DNA of 22,520 bases from the NCBI GenBank assembly GCA_964400655.1, contig CAYNVN010000104.1, positions 1 to 22,520 on the forward strand. Direction: 5' to 3'. The notes below the pieces were generated by a model that saw only the letters and a program-made list of their open reading frames with translations, did not search any database and had not been told where the DNA came from. Shown in pieces: positions 13,863 through 22,374 of the stretch (positions within the stretch are counted from its first letter, which is position 1; each line of letters opens with the position of its first letter). Made by a program: the position numbers and the translations under genes. Origin of the DNA: B16-G9 sp964400655. Its GTDB lineage: Bacteria > Bacteroidota > Bacteroidia > Bacteroidales > F082.

Positions 13863-15413
13863 CTAATATCCCGGATTTTGAATCAAATTGGGGTTCAGGT
13901 TAATCTGTTCCTGCGGGATGGGCCAAATGGTAGTGTAATCGGGCGATACATCGGGTTTTTCCCAGCGGGCATCGTTGTAATGACCGAAACGGATTAGCTG
14001 TGTACGGCGTTTACCTTCGGCAAACAGCTCACGGGCATATTCATCCGACAGACTTTCCATGGTCAGCTCACTCAAAGGAGCGGCCCCTGCACGGTTACGC
14101 AACCGGTTAACATACTCCAATGCACCGGCAACATCGCCTTTTCGGAGCCTTAACTCGGCTTTCATCAGGTAGATTTCACCCAGCCTGAAGACAGGCATGT
14201 CGTTGCTTGTATAACGGTCGCTACCCACAATAAAGGGATATTTGGCGACCCTTGCCCCTGCCTGACGCAAACATTTTGGCTCAAGCATGTTGATTTTAGG
14301 GGTAAGGTTTAACGGAGCACCATCCGGATCACGGTAGGTAGGATCCTGCGGATTGAATTTCTCATAACTGGGGTCTTCAACCACGGTTCCATCGTCGAAA
14401 TATTGAAAACCGAACAAAATGCTTTTGCGCCTGATATCGTTGGTATCCGCATCAAACATATGGAAAAAAGTTTCCTGTGCCGATATTCCGTTCCAGCAGT
14501 TATCTTCAAATTTGTATTTGGCAGCAAGGTTATAATGCAGGGTAAACAGGTGAACTTCAAATGCCGGAGCATCCACTCTGTCGAAGTGAAGTCCGAAAAT
14601 ATATTCCGGTGATGTTGTTGCATCTTCTGAAAAATTAGAAAAGAAATCACCGGCAAGCGAGTAACCCCCGGCCATTACCGAATCAACAGCCTGCTCGGCT
14701 TTATCCCATTGGGGAGTTCCGGTATAAACCTCTGCATTAATGTAGAGTTGTGCCAAAATGGTCTGGGCAACATAATAATTAATCCTGCCAAAATATTCCA
14801 GCCCGGTACTTTTCGAAAGATCGGGCATGATTTCCTTTAATTCCGACTCGATAAAGTTATAAACCTCCTGACGTGTGCTGGTTGCCGGTTTATAATCGGC
14901 CGGCACGTCAAAGCTGTCAACAATGGGAACATTTCCGTAAATATCAACCAGCCACCAGTAATAGAGTGCGCGAAGCCCTCTGAGCTCGGCAATGGCCTCT
15001 TTGGTATCAACATCTTCAAGGTTTTCAAAAGTCAGCATCAAACGGTTACAGGTGTTTATTCCGTAATAAAGAATATTCCACCATCTTGAAATATAGGCTT
15101 CCTGCGGAGTCCATTCATGGCGGTGGTATCTTATCCATTCTCCGCCATCGTACCAGTCGCCGCCGCGTTGTGGAACAACACACAAATCGGTACCGGCATC
15201 CATGCCCACTGCGCCGTATTTATGGCCTAAAAGCTGATAGAGGTTGGTATAGGCAACACCTACTCCGTAAATTAAGTTGTCGGGGTCGTCAAACAAAGTA
15301 TTCCCGTTGAGGTCGGAATAAAATGTTTCGTCAAGCTTGGTGCACGATTGGCTAAAACCGCCTATAAAAACGGCTAGCAGTGCTATTTTAAATGTAATCA
15401 ATATCTTTTTCAT
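13863..15413 (-). CDS. RagB/SusD family nutrient-binding outer-membrane lipoprotein
   Basis: A 516-residue SusD homologue: a surface lipoprotein that caps the SusC channel and delivers ligand, usually an oligosaccharide. The signal peptide runs MKKILITFKIALLAVFIGGF and Cys24 in FSQSC is the lipidation site, followed by TKLDETFYSDL, a common SusD start. The body is helix-rich with TPR-like repeats (for example LRGLRALYYWWLVDIYGNVPIV). The C-terminal part has the family signature ARELFAEGKRRTQLIRFGHY (460-479) and the usual ending WPIPQEQINLNPNL...NPGY. It begins 20 bases after the susC stop, in the standard susC-susD order, and is followed by a strong terminator. The ligand is not predictable from sequence. 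Confidence 0.95.
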   Translation of the reverse strand: MKKILITFKIALLAVFIGGFSQSCTKLDETFYSDLNGNTLFDDPDNLIYGVGVAYTNLYQLLGHKYGAVGMDAGTDLCVVPQRGGDWYDGGEWIRYHRHEWTPQEAYISRWWNILYYGINTCNRLMLTFENLEDVDTKEAIAELRGLRALYYWWLVDIYGNVPIVDSFDVPADYKPATSTRQEVYNFIESELKEIMPDLSKSTGLEYFGRINYYVAQTILAQLYINAEVYTGTPQWDKAEQAVDSVMAGGYSLAGDFFSNFSEDATTSPEYIFGLHFDRVDAPAFEVHLFTLHYNLAAKYKFEDNCWNGISAQETFFHMFDADTNDIRRKSILFGFQYFDDGTVVEDPSYEKFNPQDPTYRDPDGAPLNLTPKINMLEPKCLRQAGARVAKYPFIVGSDRYTSNDMPVFRLGEIYLMKAELRLRKGDVAGALEYVNRLRNRAGAAPLSELTMESLSDEYARELFAEGKRRTQLIRFGHYNDARWEKPDVSPDYTTIWPIPQEQINLNPNLIQNPGY

Positions 15414-15433
15414 GGTATCTCTGTTTTAACAAT

Positions 15434-18409
15434 TTAGAAATTAACACTTACACCGAAAGTAAAACTGCGGCTTGTAAAATAGGTATTTTCCCTGTCGAGA
15501 CCGGGAGCCAGCGGATTGTTACCGTCATAGGCATCGCCGTAGCGTACTTCGGGGCTAACTCCCGAATAGTTGGTTATGATAAACAGATTTTGTCCCGAAA
15601 AGTAAACCCTTATCTTTCCGATATATTTGTTTTCGGGCAGCATAAAGTTGTATCCCAGCGAAAAGTTATCGAGTTTTACATAGTTGGCTTTTTCAACATG
15701 GATACTCGAATAGATGGGTCCGTTGGCAACATCTACAAAATCTTTTGCCTGATCCATACCGTTTTGAATACCAATAACCCTTGGGTTTCCGTAACGGGCA
15801 TTGTTGATGTTAACAAGATAGTGTCCGAACACTCCTCTGATAAAAAAGTTAACATCAAAATTGCCAATGGTAAATGAGTTGTTCCATCCGAACTGGAATT
15901 TGGGCAAACCGGTTCCCACATTTTGATAGTCATCTAACGAAGGAATAGAGGTTACACCGGTGGTGTCGGTTAACGATTCGTACTGCATAACGCCGGCGGT
16001 ATCCATACCTATGTAAACAGGTGCAATAATCTGTCCGATGGGTTCGCCTTCGGAAGCAATAATGGTTGGAATACCCGTATAGAACGGAGCACCAAGGTAT
16101 CCGAGATAGATGGTTGACGCACCGGTTGTAATGGGGCTGGTAATTTTATCCAGTTTGGTATCGAAATATTTGGTGAAGTTAAATCCTGTTGTCCACGACC
16201 ATTTTTTGTTTTCAATGGCCCGAACATTTACGGCAAACTCGAGGCCCGAATTGGAAAGTTCACCCATGTTAAGGTACATCCTTCCCGACGGATAGGGCGG
16301 AACAGGTACCTGTGCATTTAAAATAAGCTCGGAGCTTGTGCTTTGGTAATAATCAATGCTACCTCCAATGCGATAGTTCCAAAAATAGAAGTCAAGACCA
16401 AAATCAAGCTCTTTTTTTACCTCCCACTGCAAATCGGGGTTGTCGTTACGAACAGGGGCGTAAGCATTGATAAACTCACCGTTGTAGAAGAATTTTTCGT
16501 TTGATACGTTAAAGAGGTTTTTCGACAGGTAAGGACTTGGAGGTAAGTTTCCGGTGGTACCGTATCCGCCTCTAAGCTTCAACCGGTCAAAAAATCCCAG
16601 ATCAAATATTTTGGCAAAATCCACACCGGCACTAATACCGCCAAAATTTCCCCACTGTTTGTTGTTACCGAACATTGAAGAGCCGTCGCGTCTGAAATTA
16701 GCGGTTAAAAAGGCCATCTCTTTGTAATTAAGCGATACACGTCCGAAGAAGCCAATCAGGGTAGAGCTGTTTTTATAGGTACCGCGTGACTCTTTATTGG
16801 CGAGCGTGGTGTACGACGACCCGATATTGTTGTATCCTAACTCATCGGTAATATAACCTTCGCCGTAAGCCCAAAGATTATCAAAGTAATCGCGACGGTA
16901 CGAATAACCTGCAAGCACTTTAAAATTCAGTCCGCTAAAATCCTTTTCATAACTACCCAGTGCTTCAAACAAATCGTTAAATCTGTTTTGACTCTCCTTA
17001 CGGGCAAAACCTTTATGGCTGCCAATGGCATAAGGGGTGTAATAAGCATTTTTGCTCCAATAGGAACCAAATATGTTTGAATGATAGGTTTGTGAATAAA
17101 AACCGCTGAATTTTAAGTCTTTTATGGGTTCCAGCGTGGCTTTTATACTTCCGATAATATTTAGCTTTTTACCATCCATGGTGCTTTGCTCTATCATGGC
17201 AACAGGGTTGAAAAACCCGAAAGCTTCGCGCTGAAAATAACCGCCCCACTCCTGTGAAAAATCATCGTCAGCCATTACGGGTGCCGTTGGGTTGAATCTT
17301 ACGGCAGCACCAAACGCCTCTCCCGGACTGTAAACTTCGTTACGATTGGTTGCCGACAGGTTCAGGTCGAACGTTAACTTGTCGTTTAAAGCACGCTGGG
17401 TAAAATTAAGCTTACCGTTAACCCGGTCGAATCCGGTACCTATTACAATACCATTGGATTTCCTGTAGTTAAACGAAACCCGGTAATTGGAATTTTTGGT
17501 TGCTCCGTCAATGGCCAGGTTATATGCCTGCGACCAGCTTGACTGGGTAATTTCATCCATCCAGTTGGTGCTGGTTTCAAAATCAACCGGATTGGGCATA
17601 CCGAGATAATCCGATGCAGAAAGGGCTTCCATCTGCCTGTCGGTTGTTTCGTTGGTAAGCGATGCGTTAAATGTAACATTGAATTTTTCACCATCGGGAT
17701 TGTACTCTCCTTTTTTGGTGGTGATAATAATTACACCCGATGCACCCTGTGTACCGTAAATTGAAGTTGCAGAAGCATCTTTCAGAACATCAATGGAAGC
17801 GATATCATCGGGATCAACCGAATTGAGCGAAGCGCCCTGAACACCATCGATAATTATCAACGGCTCGGTGTTGGAACCAAAGGTAGAAAGCCCCCTGAGC
17901 CTGATGGTATAGTTCTGGTTCGGGTCGTTTCCGGGTTTGGCAATGGAAAGGCCGGCCACCTTACCCTGTATCAACTGCACGGGGTCGGTAACATTACCTT
18001 TGTTAAAATCTTCGGCTTTAACACTGGTAACGGCACTGGTAACCTCTTTGGCAGATTGTGAGCCGTAACCTATTACAACAACTTCATCGAGCTGTTCGCC
18101 GGGCACCAGTTTAACATTTATCACTTCCGAAGTAATGTCGATAACCTGTGTGGTGTAACCAACATAGGAAAACGAAAGCGATTTGGCCGATGCTGGTACA
18201 GCAAGCTCATATTTCCCGTCAATATCGGTAATCGTACCTTGTGACGGGTCGTTTGCAAGGGTAACATTAACACCTATCAGCGTTTCGCCGGTTTGGCTGT
18301 CTGTTACCGTTCCGGTAATTATCCTGCTTTGGGCAAAGCCGGTACCCAAAGCCGTCAGGCTGATGAATAACACCAGTACAAACTTGAATTTAAATAATTT
18401 AGTAATCAT
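15434..18409 (-). CDS. SusC/RagA family TonB-linked outer-membrane transporter
   Basis: A 991-residue SusC-type transporter that imports ligand across the outer membrane with TonB energy. Parts: signal peptide (1-27, ending GTGFAQ), CarboxypepD_reg-like domain (about 29-103, with GETLIGVNVTL and DIDGKYEL), TonB-box-like DEVVVIGYG (108-116), plug domain with SusC signatures RLRGLSTFGSNTEPLIIIDGV (170-190) and IDVLKDASATSIYGTQGASG (206-225), then a large beta barrel ending SVNF. There is no N-terminal STN domain, so it is not expected to signal to an anti-sigma factor. ATG 18409 is preferred because it gives a clean signal peptide and a 37-nt leader; an upstream in-frame ATG at 18463 would lie before the promoter. 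It heads an operon with susD. Confidence 0.96.
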   Translation of the reverse strand: MITKLFKFKFVLVLFISLTALGTGFAQSRIITGTVTDSQTGETLIGVNVTLANDPSQGTITDIDGKYELAVPASAKSLSFSYVGYTTQVIDITSEVINVKLVPGEQLDEVVVIGYGSQSAKEVTSAVTSVKAEDFNKGNVTDPVQLIQGKVAGLSIAKPGNDPNQNYTIRLRGLSTFGSNTEPLIIIDGVQGASLNSVDPDDIASIDVLKDASATSIYGTQGASGVIIITTKKGEYNPDGEKFNVTFNASLTNETTDRQMEALSASDYLGMPNPVDFETSTNWMDEITQSSWSQAYNLAIDGATKNSNYRVSFNYRKSNGIVIGTGFDRVNGKLNFTQRALNDKLTFDLNLSATNRNEVYSPGEAFGAAVRFNPTAPVMADDDFSQEWGGYFQREAFGFFNPVAMIEQSTMDGKKLNIIGSIKATLEPIKDLKFSGFYSQTYHSNIFGSYWSKNAYYTPYAIGSHKGFARKESQNRFNDLFEALGSYEKDFSGLNFKVLAGYSYRRDYFDNLWAYGEGYITDELGYNNIGSSYTTLANKESRGTYKNSSTLIGFFGRVSLNYKEMAFLTANFRRDGSSMFGNNKQWGNFGGISAGVDFAKIFDLGFFDRLKLRGGYGTTGNLPPSPYLSKNLFNVSNEKFFYNGEFINAYAPVRNDNPDLQWEVKKELDFGLDFYFWNYRIGGSIDYYQSTSSELILNAQVPVPPYPSGRMYLNMGELSNSGLEFAVNVRAIENKKWSWTTGFNFTKYFDTKLDKITSPITTGASTIYLGYLGAPFYTGIPTIIASEGEPIGQIIAPVYIGMDTAGVMQYESLTDTTGVTSIPSLDDYQNVGTGLPKFQFGWNNSFTIGNFDVNFFIRGVFGHYLVNINNARYGNPRVIGIQNGMDQAKDFVDVANGPIYSSIHVEKANYVKLDNFSLGYNFMLPENKYIGKIRVYFSGQNLFIITNYSGVSPEVRYGDAYDGNNPLAPGLDRENTYFTSRSFTFGVSVNF

Positions 18410-18450
18410 AAAACATAAATTAAATTTTTGGTTAATATGAATTGAGAACA

Positions 18451-18481
18451 CAAATGTATGCAATTAACTATTATTAACATA
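18451..18481 (-). promoter_or_regulatory. susC-susD promoter (-33 TATG, -7 TACATTTG)
   Basis: The minus strand has TACATTTG (18458-18451), a perfect -7 box, with TATG (one base off TTTG) 19 bases upstream at 18481-18478. The predicted leader to ATG 18409 is about 37 nt. Confidence 0.6.
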
Positions 18482-18660
18482 ACCACATATATCGGCTCAG
18501 AAATGTAGCAATAATTGTGATTTCCACCATATGGAAAAGTGTTCGTATAAGGATTTAATAAACTGATAATTACATACTAAGTTTAACAAAGATGTTACAG
18601 TTTGGTATAAAACGGTTTTTATTTAACATGTTTTTAAACAATCACATAATCAAGACCGGT

Positions 18661-18672
18661 GCAAACGTTTGC
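18661..18672. promoter_or_regulatory. LacI-family type operator palindrome
   Basis: GCAAACGTTTGC is a perfect 12-bp palindrome with the central CG and AAACGTTT core typical of operators bound by LacI-family regulators (PurR and CcpA sites have the same core). It lies in the divergent region, about 215 bp upstream of the predicted susC start and 138 bp upstream of the rightward ATG. The assignment rests on motif likeness only; no LacI-family gene is in the window. Confidence 0.55.
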
Positions 18673-18737
18673 TTTAGATAGTTAGCTAAAAATAACCAAC
18701 AATTATTCATTCACACGGGATTCCCGTTTAAAGATCG

Positions 18738-18769
18738 TTAGCATTTTGTAAGAAAAATCGTTACATTAG
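18738..18769 (+). promoter_or_regulatory. Weak candidate promoter of the modular secreted-protein gene
   Basis: TTAG (18738-18741), 20 bases, TACATTAG (18762-18769): one mismatch in each Bacteroidota box. The predicted leader is about 36 nt. The ATCGTTA word occurs twice, 23 bp apart (18734 and 18757), overlapping both boxes. Confidence 0.3.
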
Positions 18770-18810
18770 CAAAGATTTTTTTCAACATTTATTAACCAAA
18801 AATTCACAAC

Positions 18811-21800
18811 ATGAAGAGAAGTTTATTTTTTTCTGTATTGATGATATTTTTTATGTCATTCAATGCAATGAGCCAGTGCGGCCAGGTAGGCCTTATTGGT
18901 GAGATGACAGACTGGGCGGATGATGTCATGATGACCCGTGACATGAATAATCCTGATTTATTTTCGGTATTTATTTCTGTTGACACCACCATGGATTCCG
19001 ATGGCAGCGGTTTTGTTGATATGAAATTCCGCGCAAACCACGACTGGGGCACCAACTGGGGAGCTGCTGATTTCCCGACAGGTACTGCTGTTCAGGATGG
19101 CGCAAACATCCCGGTACCTTACGGAACATATTACGTTACATTTAATTGTAGTACCGGCGATTATTCTTATACGGCAACATGTGGCGATATCGGCCTTATC
19201 GGTGAAATGACCGGCTGGGCTGATGACATTATGATGATGCGCGTCCCGGGTGATATCGATCTTTTTGTACAGATTATTACAGTGGATACCACCATGGATT
19301 CTGACGGCAGCGGTTTTGTTGATGTAAAATTCCGTGCCAATCACGACTGGAGCACCAACTGGGGAAATTCTGATTTCCCGACAGGTGTAGCTGTTCAGGA
19401 TGGAGCAAACATTCCCGTACCCTATGGCACATGGGCTGTTTCGTTTAACTGCGCTACCGGTGAATATGCATTTACCGCCACTTGTCCCAATGTAGGCCTT
19501 ATCGGTGAATTTAACGGATGGGCAGATGATTACTGGATGACCCGCGATCATCATAATCCGAACCAGTGGAGTGTTATCCTTACACTTACTGCCGATATGG
19601 ACAGCGACGGAAACGACACCATTGAATTGAAATTCCGCGGAAATTCTGACTGGAGTATTAACTGGGGTGGCGACGGATTCCCTACAGGTGTAGGTGTTCA
19701 GGACGGACCAAATATTAAAGTTCCGTTGGATGACGAAGGTTTAACAACCGATTATGCCGTTACCTTTAACTGCGAAACCGGAGAATACAACTTTGTCCAC
19801 ACTTCGGGAAACATCAGTATGATAGGTGCTTTTGTTAACTGGAATGGTGATATCCCTATGAACCGCGATAAAGACAATCCGAATTTATGGAAACTTACCC
19901 GTTCGTGGTATGCCGATTCGGAAGTAAAATTCCGCGAAAACAACGACTGGACGGTTAACTGGGGTGCAGGCGACTGGCCTTCGGGCGTTGGAGAGCCAAA
20001 CGGAGCAAACATTCCTTTGGTTGCAGGTACTTACGATGTTACCTTTAACTACGAAACCAAAGAATATAACTTTACACCCAATACAACCGCCTGCGGCGAA
20101 GTTGGTATGGTGGGTGACTTTAATACATGGGGTGATGACGGTTCGGGTGTTCCCACCGACGTTTACCTCCGGCGCGATCCCGATTGCGAATATCAGTTCT
20201 CGTTAACCTATAACTTTACATCCAGCACCTTATTGCTGTTCCGTATCAATGCCGATCCTACATTTACCGATGTTTGGGGCGGTACCTTCCCCGCAGGTCA
20301 GGCCGTAAACGATCCTGCTGCTCAAATCAGTGTTCCGGGCGGAAAGTATAATATCACTTATAACTGCCTGTCGCACGACTTCAGCTTCGAGCGTCTTGGA
20401 AACGCCATTATAGCTCCTCAGGTTTTTGCCATTGACGTTGACGGCAGCCTTAACGAACCCGACTGGAGCATCTCACAGGCTGTTGCAGCTGTTGCCGAAG
20501 GCACACCGATTGAAAATCCCGTTGAGGTTTATTACGGAGCCGTTTGGAACAACGATTACATGTATGTTGGCGTTGATGTAAAAGATGCCAATGTTACTTC
20601 AGGCGACATCGTTGACATTTTCTTCGACGGTGACAAATCGGGTGGCCCTTACGACAACCACGATATTCATGTAAGCGTTACCAGCGACGGAACCGTTACC
20701 GTTGTAAACGGTGTTGAAGGCATTGAAGTGCCGGGTGGCGCTGTTATTACCGACGGAGGTTACTCTGTTGAGGTTGGCATTCCTTATGCAGCCCTTGGCG
20801 TTACACCCGAAACCGGTGCCCAGGCAGGCATGGATGTAATGGTTGGCGATGACAATGGCGAAGGCGTTGCTTACCGTTTGGTTTGGAACGGCGGTATGCA
20901 GGACTTTGACGAAACTTCGTCATTTGGCGACCTGAACTATGGTGAATTGAGCTGCGGTTGTGTTAGCCTCTATAACGAAACCATCGGTGATGTTAAACTT
21001 CGCAATCAGCTTGCTTTTGAAAATACAACAACTTATGTTGGAACCTACGAGCTGGATAACGCTTACGATGTAGTTTTCCGTAAAGATGCTTCCAGCACCG
21101 TTGCATGGAGCTCTGACGAATTCCCGTCGGGAACAGCAACCCTTGGCGGACCAAGAGTACCTGCCACAGCCGGACGTTACAGAATTACATTTGATTGTAT
21201 TTCGGGAGCCTTTAATTTTGGAGAAGCTTTAACCGGCGATGCCGTTGCCATGGCACAATATACCGACAATGCTCCTGTTATTGACGGTGACCTTTCGGAA
21301 TACGACTTAAGCTATGGTAGCGATATTATGGCTGTTGGCGAAGGCCCCAACAACAATACCGTTACATGGGGAACCCTTTGGGACGGTAACAACCTCTACA
21401 TTGGTGTTCATGTTGTGGATGCCGTTGTTGAAGGTTCAGGAAACCCGTGGGACAACGATGCCGTTGAGTTTTACATTGACGGCGACAATACCAAAGACGG
21501 TACATACAGCTCCGAAAGCTTCGATACACAGTTAATTATGGATGCCAAAGACGAATCGAACTTATGGATTAAAGCCGACGGCGTGGAGATTAATGATGAA
21601 GAATCGGTATGGCTGGCCACAAACGACGGCTACTCGGTAGAAATTCGTTTGGGCTGGAGTCAGCTTGGTTTTGCTCCGGGTAAAGGAAGATCCATCGGCT
21701 GGAGCCTTGGAAACAACGATTCGGACAATGGTGTAGGCCGCGATTATCAAACCGTATGGTATGGTAACGGTAATAACTGGAGCGACAACTCCTTGCTTGG

Positions 21801-22116
21801 CGACCTTGAGCTTGCCGGAGGCCCTTACTATATTAACGGAATCGATGAGCATGTGCTTTACAATGCCAACGTGGTTATCTACCCTAACCCTGCCAGCGGA
21901 TACGTTAACATCCGTACAACCGGTGATGTATTTAATGCACAGGCCGATATTTTTGTTGCCGATATTACCGGAAGAGTTATCACAAAAACAAGTGCCAACT
22001 TTAACACCGGACATCAGGTTCAAATCAGCACAAACAACCTTACCACAGGTATTTACTTTGTAAATATCTTAAGTAAAGACGGAAAACGTGCCGTTAAAAA
22101 ACTTATCATAAAATAA
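18811..22116 (+). CDS. Secreted modular glycan-binding protein: six SusE/SusF-like modules, two CBM9/DOMON-like modules, T9SS sorting domain
   Basis: A 1101-residue multidomain protein. Signal peptide 1-21 or 22 (FNAMSQ); Cys23 is not in a good lipobox. Modules of the SusE/SusF starch-binding type (GLIGEFNGWADD...KFRxNxDWxxNWG...G.NIxVPxGTYxVTFN.xTGEYxF) at about 23-123, 124-224, 225-331, 332-424, 427-528, and a shortened one at 715-803. CBM9/DOMON-like modules (VDGSLNEPDW...WNNDYMYVGVDVKD...VDIFFDGD and IDGDLSEYD...WDGNNLYIGVHVVD...VEFYIDGD) at about 535-712 and 818-1000. The type A T9SS C-terminal sorting domain (1020-1101) has IYPNPASGYVNI, DITGRV, LTTGIYFV and a final KKLIIK. No hydrolase domain is visible. 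It is divergent from susC-susD, monocistronic, and ends at a strong terminator. It likely binds glycan outside the cell for the SusCD importer; that role is inferred. Confidence 0.85.
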   Translation: MKRSLFFSVLMIFFMSFNAMSQCGQVGLIGEMTDWADDVMMTRDMNNPDLFSVFISVDTTMDSDGSGFVDMKFRANHDWGTNWGAADFPTGTAVQDGANIPVPYGTYYVTFNCSTGDYSYTATCGDIGLIGEMTGWADDIMMMRVPGDIDLFVQIITVDTTMDSDGSGFVDVKFRANHDWSTNWGNSDFPTGVAVQDGANIPVPYGTWAVSFNCATGEYAFTATCPNVGLIGEFNGWADDYWMTRDHHNPNQWSVILTLTADMDSDGNDTIELKFRGNSDWSINWGGDGFPTGVGVQDGPNIKVPLDDEGLTTDYAVTFNCETGEYNFVHTSGNISMIGAFVNWNGDIPMNRDKDNPNLWKLTRSWYADSEVKFRENNDWTVNWGAGDWPSGVGEPNGANIPLVAGTYDVTFNYETKEYNFTPNTTACGEVGMVGDFNTWGDDGSGVPTDVYLRRDPDCEYQFSLTYNFTSSTLLLFRINADPTFTDVWGGTFPAGQAVNDPAAQISVPGGKYNITYNCLSHDFSFERLGNAIIAPQVFAIDVDGSLNEPDWSISQAVAAVAEGTPIENPVEVYYGAVWNNDYMYVGVDVKDANVTSGDIVDIFFDGDKSGGPYDNHDIHVSVTSDGTVTVVNGVEGIEVPGGAVITDGGYSVEVGIPYAALGVTPETGAQAGMDVMVGDDNGEGVAYRLVWNGGMQDFDETSSFGDLNYGELSCGCVSLYNETIGDVKLRNQLAFENTTTYVGTYELDNAYDVVFRKDASSTVAWSSDEFPSGTATLGGPRVPATAGRYRITFDCISGAFNFGEALTGDAVAMAQYTDNAPVIDGDLSEYDLSYGSDIMAVGEGPNNNTVTWGTLWDGNNLYIGVHVVDAVVEGSGNPWDNDAVEFYIDGDNTKDGTYSSESFDTQLIMDAKDESNLWIKADGVEINDEESVWLATNDGYSVEIRLGWSQLGFAPGKGRSIGWSLGNNDSDNGVGRDYQTVWYGNGNNWSDNSLLGDLELAGGPYYINGIDEHVLYNANVVIYPNPASGYVNIRTTGDVFNAQADIFVADITGRVITKTSANFNTGHQVQISTNNLTTGIYFVNILSKDGKRAVKKLIIK

Positions 22117-22135
22117 GGTTTTAAGCAATCTTTGT

Positions 22136-22170
22136 AAAAAAGCCCTTCCGGTTTCGGAAGGGCTTTTTTT
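22136..22170 (+). terminator. Rho-independent terminator of the modular secreted-protein gene
   Basis: GCCCTTCCG / CGGAAGGGC stem with a GTTT loop, A run on the left and seven T on the right, starting 20 bases after the stop codon. Confidence 0.93.
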
Positions 22171-22218
22171 ATATAAAACCGCAGCCGATTTTGCCCTCCA
22201 AAAACTTTTGAAATAAAA

Positions 22219-22249
22219 CTTGACAAAAATTAAAAAATGGTTACTTTTG
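22219..22249 (+). promoter_or_regulatory. tRNA-Gln promoter (-33 CTTG, -7 TACTTTTG)
   Basis: CTTG (22219-22222, inside TTGACA), a 19-base spacer and a perfect TACTTTTG (22242-22249). Transcription would start about 5 bases before the tRNA at 22259. Confidence 0.7.
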
Positions 22250-22258
22250 CGCCCTCAA

Positions 22259-22331
22259 TGCCCGATGGTGTAATTGGCAACACGTCTGACTCTGGATCAG
22301 AAGAGTCCAGGTTCGAGCCCTGGTCGGGCAA
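22259..22331 (+). tRNA. trnQ: tRNA-Gln (anticodon CTG)
   Basis: A complete cloverleaf. Acceptor stem TGCCCGA / TCGGGCA, D arm GTGTAATTGGCAACAC, anticodon stem TCTGA / TCAGA with loop CTCTGGA giving anticodon CTG (reads CAG, glutamine), 5-base variable loop AGAGT, T arm CCAGG-TTCGAGC-CCTGG. The U1-A72 pair is usual for tRNA-Gln. The discriminator is A at 22331. The CCA end is not encoded (the next bases are CAA), so it must be added after transcription. It is a single tRNA unit with its own promoter and terminator. Confidence 0.96.
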
Positions 22332-22332
22332 C

Positions 22333-22374
22333 AAAAAAAAGCCCTGTAATACATGTATTACAGGGCTTTTTTTT
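22333..22374. terminator. Terminator of tRNA-Gln, 42-bp perfect palindrome
   Basis: Eight A, the 13-base arm GCCCTGTAATACA, its exact reverse complement, then eight T: a 42-bp perfect palindrome beginning two bases after the tRNA. In RNA it would be a stem with a loop made only from the central bases and a U tail, usable from either direction. Confidence 0.92.

Larger units (their letters stand above)
18410..18810. other. Divergent control region between susC and the modular secreted-protein gene
   Basis: 401 bp, AT-rich, without a gene. It holds the susC promoter (18451-18481), a perfect LacI-type palindrome (18661-18672), a weak promoter for the rightward gene (18738-18769), and a small ACGGG/CCCGT inverted repeat at about 18716-18728. 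The rest shows nothing I can assign. Confidence 0.7.

Noticed and set aside
18410..18463. Upstream ATG at 18463 as the susC start
   Set aside because: It would lie upstream of the predicted transcription start and puts 18 residues before an otherwise standard signal peptide.
18716..18728. ACGGG/CCCGT inverted repeat upstream of the modular protein gene
   Set aside because: Five-base arms with a three-base loop and no T run; too short to call an operator or attenuator.
18958..19554. 198-codon open frame antisense to the modular secreted-protein gene
   Set aside because: It is a frame shadow produced by the repeated modules; no promoter, no ribosome-binding site and no family resemblance.
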